Assembly: GCA_025210795.1 (NCBI GenBank)
Contig: JAOAQZ010000015.1
Location: 1 to 64,000 of the forward strand
DNA: 64,000 nucleotides
Direction of reading: 5' to 3'
DNA from: Cohaesibacter sp.
GTDB lineage: Bacteria > Pseudomonadota > Alphaproteobacteria > Rhizobiales > Cohaesibacteraceae
Below, in pieces: positions 62,147 through 64,000 of the stretch (position 1 is its first letter; each line of letters begins with the position of its first letter). The notes below the pieces were generated by a model that worked only from the letters and a program-made list of their open reading frames with translations, was not told where the DNA came from and did not search any database. The position numbers and the translations under genes are program-made.

Positions 62147-63364
62147 TTAGGCCACATGCGGGCTTGGTTTGGGGTGATGCTCTGGATCTTTGGGCGGGAT
62201 ATCAGGCTTCTTGCCGCGCTTGAACCAGGCATAGATGCGCTGACCACCTTCAAGCAATCCACCTGGCAGGAAGATAACCACCAGCATGAAGATGATGCCA
62301 AGGGTCAGATGCCAGCCCTTGCCGATGAAGGGATAGATGACGCTCACGAGGAAGTCCTCAAGGCCATCTGGCAGAAACGCAAACCACTTATGAAGAATGC
62401 CTTCATTGATCTTGGAGATGATGTTTTCCATATATTTGATCACACCAGCGCCAAGAACAGGGCCGATCAAAGTACCAGCGCCGCCCAGAATGGTCATGAG
62501 CACCACTTCACCAGAGGCTGTCCAGAACATGCGCTCGGGGCCAACCTGGGTATCCATTGCCACCATAAGACCGCCTGCAAGACCGGCATACATACCAGAG
62601 ATAACAAAGGCTGCCAGAGTATAGGGGCGCGGATTAAGACCGGTATAGGCCATACGGGTCTGGTTGGTTTTAATGGCGCGCAGCATCACACCGAACGGGG
62701 AGCGGAAGATCCGGACCGCGATGTAAAAGGCCACAAGCATGATAAAGGCAGCAACATAATAGCCGACATTGAAGGTAAACAGCCAATCACCTAGTCGCAG
62801 CTCATAGCTTGACTTCATGGCAAGGCCAAACAGGTTGGCTGTGGGGGCTGCCCCTTCTGCAAGAGTGGCGTCAAAAACTCGCGGGTCTGAGACCTTTGGC
62901 TGCAAGCCGGTCTCACCACCAGTGATTGGGGTCAGAACCGAATAGGCCAAAGAGTAGGACATCTGAGCGAAAGCGAGCGTCAGGATCGAGAAATAAATCC
63001 CGGAGCGGCGCAGAGAAATCCATCCAACCAGAAGCGAGAAGAGGCCAGCAATGATCACCGACAAGATAATGGCCGGAATAATATTCATGGTCATCAGCTT
63101 CATCGACCAGATGGCGGCATAAGAGCCGACACCCAGAAATGCCGCATGTCCAAAGGACAGATAGCCGGTCAGGCCAAACAGAATATTAAACCCGATGGCA
63201 AAGATGGAGAAGATTGCCACACGCTGCATCAGATCGGGATAGCCGCCATTGAACTGGGCAAGGGCCGAATTCTCAGGAAACAGGTTGAAGAGAAAGGGTG
63301 CCAGAACGGTAAGGACAGCAACCACCATCAGAAAAACGAAGTCTTGTCTTTTTAATCCGAGCAT
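62147..63364 (-). CDS. livM: Branched-chain-amino-acid-type ABC permease (LivM-like)
   Basis: A 405-residue inner-membrane permease with about ten helices and the LivM motif ([18 protein letters not shown]). [15 protein letters not shown] and a coupling-helix region follow. The C-terminal tail is long and His/Pro-rich ([14 protein letters not shown]), extending beyond the usual LivM end. It combines with LivH to form the channel. Confidence 0.92.
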   Translation of the reverse strand: MLGLKRQDFVFLMVVAVLTVLAPFLFNLFPENSALAQFNGGYPDLMQRVAIFSIFAIGFNILFGLTGYLSFGHAAFLGVGSYAAIWSMKLMTMNIIPAIILSVIIAGLFSLLVGWISLRRSGIYFSILTLAFAQMSYSLAYSVLTPITGGETGLQPKVSDPRVFDATLAEGAAPTANLFGLAMKSSYELRLGDWLFTFNVGYYVAAFIMLVAFYIAVRIFRSPFGVMLRAIKTNQTRMAYTGLNPRPYTLAAFVISGMYAGLAGGLMVAMDTQVGPERMFWTASGEVVLMTILGGAGTLIGPVLGAGVIKYMENIISKINEGILHKWFAFLPDGLEDFLVSVIYPFIGKGWHLTLGIIFMLVVIFLPGGLLEGGQRIYAWFKRGKKPDIPPKDPEHHPKPSPHVA

Positions 63365-63367
63365 TTT

Positions 63368-64000
63368 TTAGTCCTCCATCACGCCTTTGCGCCCCATCAA
63401 CCCACGCGGACGGGTCAATAGAATAATGATGGCGACAAGATAAATGATAATCTGGTTGATCCCGGGAATGAGCGAGACGACTTGTGCCATAGAGGCAAAG
63501 CTTTCCAGCACGCCGAGCAAGAAACCAGCCAGAACCGCACCGGGCAGCGAACCCATGCCGCCAACAACCACAACAACAAAGGACAAGACAAGGAAGTCCA
63601 TGCCCATATGGTAGTTTGGCGAATTGATCGGCGCATACATGACACCGGCCAGACCGGCAACAACGGCTGCGATCGCGAACATGATGGTGAAACGTTTGTC
63701 GATATTGATGCCCAGAAGGCCAACGGTTTCGCGGTCTGCCATCCCAGCACGCACGACCATGCCGAATGTGGTGAATTGCAGGAAGGCAAAGACTGAGCCG
63801 ATAATCAGCGCAGAGAACATGAAGTAGATCAGCCGCCAATAAGGATAGATGATCGAGCCGGAACCAAGGCCAAGCATGGCACCAAAATCAAAGCTTCCGG
63901 CAAATGAATCCGGGGCTGGTGTCGGGATCGGGTTGGCTCCAAAGAAATATTTGACCACTTCTTGCAAGACGATCGCAAGACCGAAGGTTACGAGAATCTG
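63368..64000 (-). CDS. livH: Branched-chain-amino-acid-type ABC permease (LivH-like), N terminus cut by right edge
   Basis: About 210 residues are visible, open to the right end of the window; the start lies beyond it. The sequence includes TFGLAIVLQEVVKYFFGAN, AGMADRETVGLLGINIDKR with the EAA-like coupling loop, and GMGSLPGAVLAGFLLGVLES. It is the LivH partner of the LivM-like permease 3 nt downstream. A substrate-binding protein is likely beyond the edge. Confidence 0.9.
   Translation of the reverse strand, partial: QILVTFGLAIVLQEVVKYFFGANPIPTPAPDSFAGSFDFGAMLGLGSGSIIYPYWRLIYFMFSALIIGSVFAFLQFTTFGMVVRAGMADRETVGLLGINIDKRFTIMFAIAAVVAGLAGVMYAPINSPNYHMGMDFLVLSFVVVVVGGMGSLPGAVLAGFLLGVLESFASMAQVVSLIPGINQIIIYLVAIIILLTRPRGLMGRKGVMED

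Noticed and set aside
1..64000. CRISPR arrays, tRNA, rRNA, insertion sequences or prophage genes
   Set aside because: No regularly spaced repeats, RNA-gene patterns, transposase or phage genes were found on either strand; only the GTGGGGAC words hint at old REP-like DNA.

Overview
The window looks like chromosomal DNA of an alphaproteobacterium, most likely Hyphomicrobiales (a Cohaesibacter/Roseibium-like marine lineage is my guess from gene content and moderate GC; nothing here proves the genus). Support comes from the soxSRT-soxVWXYZABCDEF gene order, an aerobic (CobG/CobF/CobN) cobalamin pathway, and the style of the LysR, PAS-LuxR and Liv genes.

Layout. 1-369: tail of an MFS transporter. 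400-16000: a sulfur-oxidation island. soxT, soxR and soxS run leftward. soxV, W, X, Y, Z, A, B, C, D, E and F, a DUF302-type gene and a second SoxT/YeeE-like transporter run rightward. Two metallo-beta-lactamase-fold periplasmic proteins (SoxG/SoxH type) run leftward. The Sox proteins form the periplasmic thiosulfate-oxidising system: SoxYZ carries the sulfur, SoxAX loads it, SoxB hydrolyses off sulfate, SoxCD oxidises the sulfane, SoxEF is a flavocytochrome c, and SoxS, V and W keep thiols reduced. SoxR has both cysteines expected of a persulfide sensor, and ATTC-N8-GAAT-like candidate operators lie at the soxS/V, soxW/X, soxA/B and soxGH promoters.

16079-29654: mixed metabolism. It holds a PAS-LuxR regulator with an acyl-CoA ligase and a 3-hydroxybutyrate dehydrogenase, a ferric-reductase-like membrane protein, a secreted-type protein with five repeat modules, gph, an acyl-CoA dehydrogenase with a TetR regulator, pyrC, two LysR regulators, and a GlyA-like enzyme whose active site resembles 2-methylserine hydroxymethyltransferase.

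29690-49317: a large cobalamin cluster. A cobalamin riboswitch precedes DUF1636-cobW-cobN-G-H-I-J. cobK opposes cobL-E-M-B-A-F, and cobO, cobQ, bluB, cobC, cobD and cobP follow. The genes cover most of the aerobic corrin ring, adenosylation, amidation, DMB synthesis and nucleotide-loop activation. CobS/CobT, CobV and CobU are not here.

49405-56256: envelope and redox genes (DsbA-like/DsbB pair, two L,D-transpeptidases, a small secreted hypothetical, a ferric-reductase-type flavoprotein, a two-component system). 56698-60272: a ThDP enzyme, a frameshifted YdcF-family gene and an XdhC-family protein. 60588-64000: a branched-chain-amino-acid-type ABC transporter (livF, G, M, H), with livH cut by the right edge. 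No rRNA, tRNA, CRISPR array or intact insertion sequence was seen.
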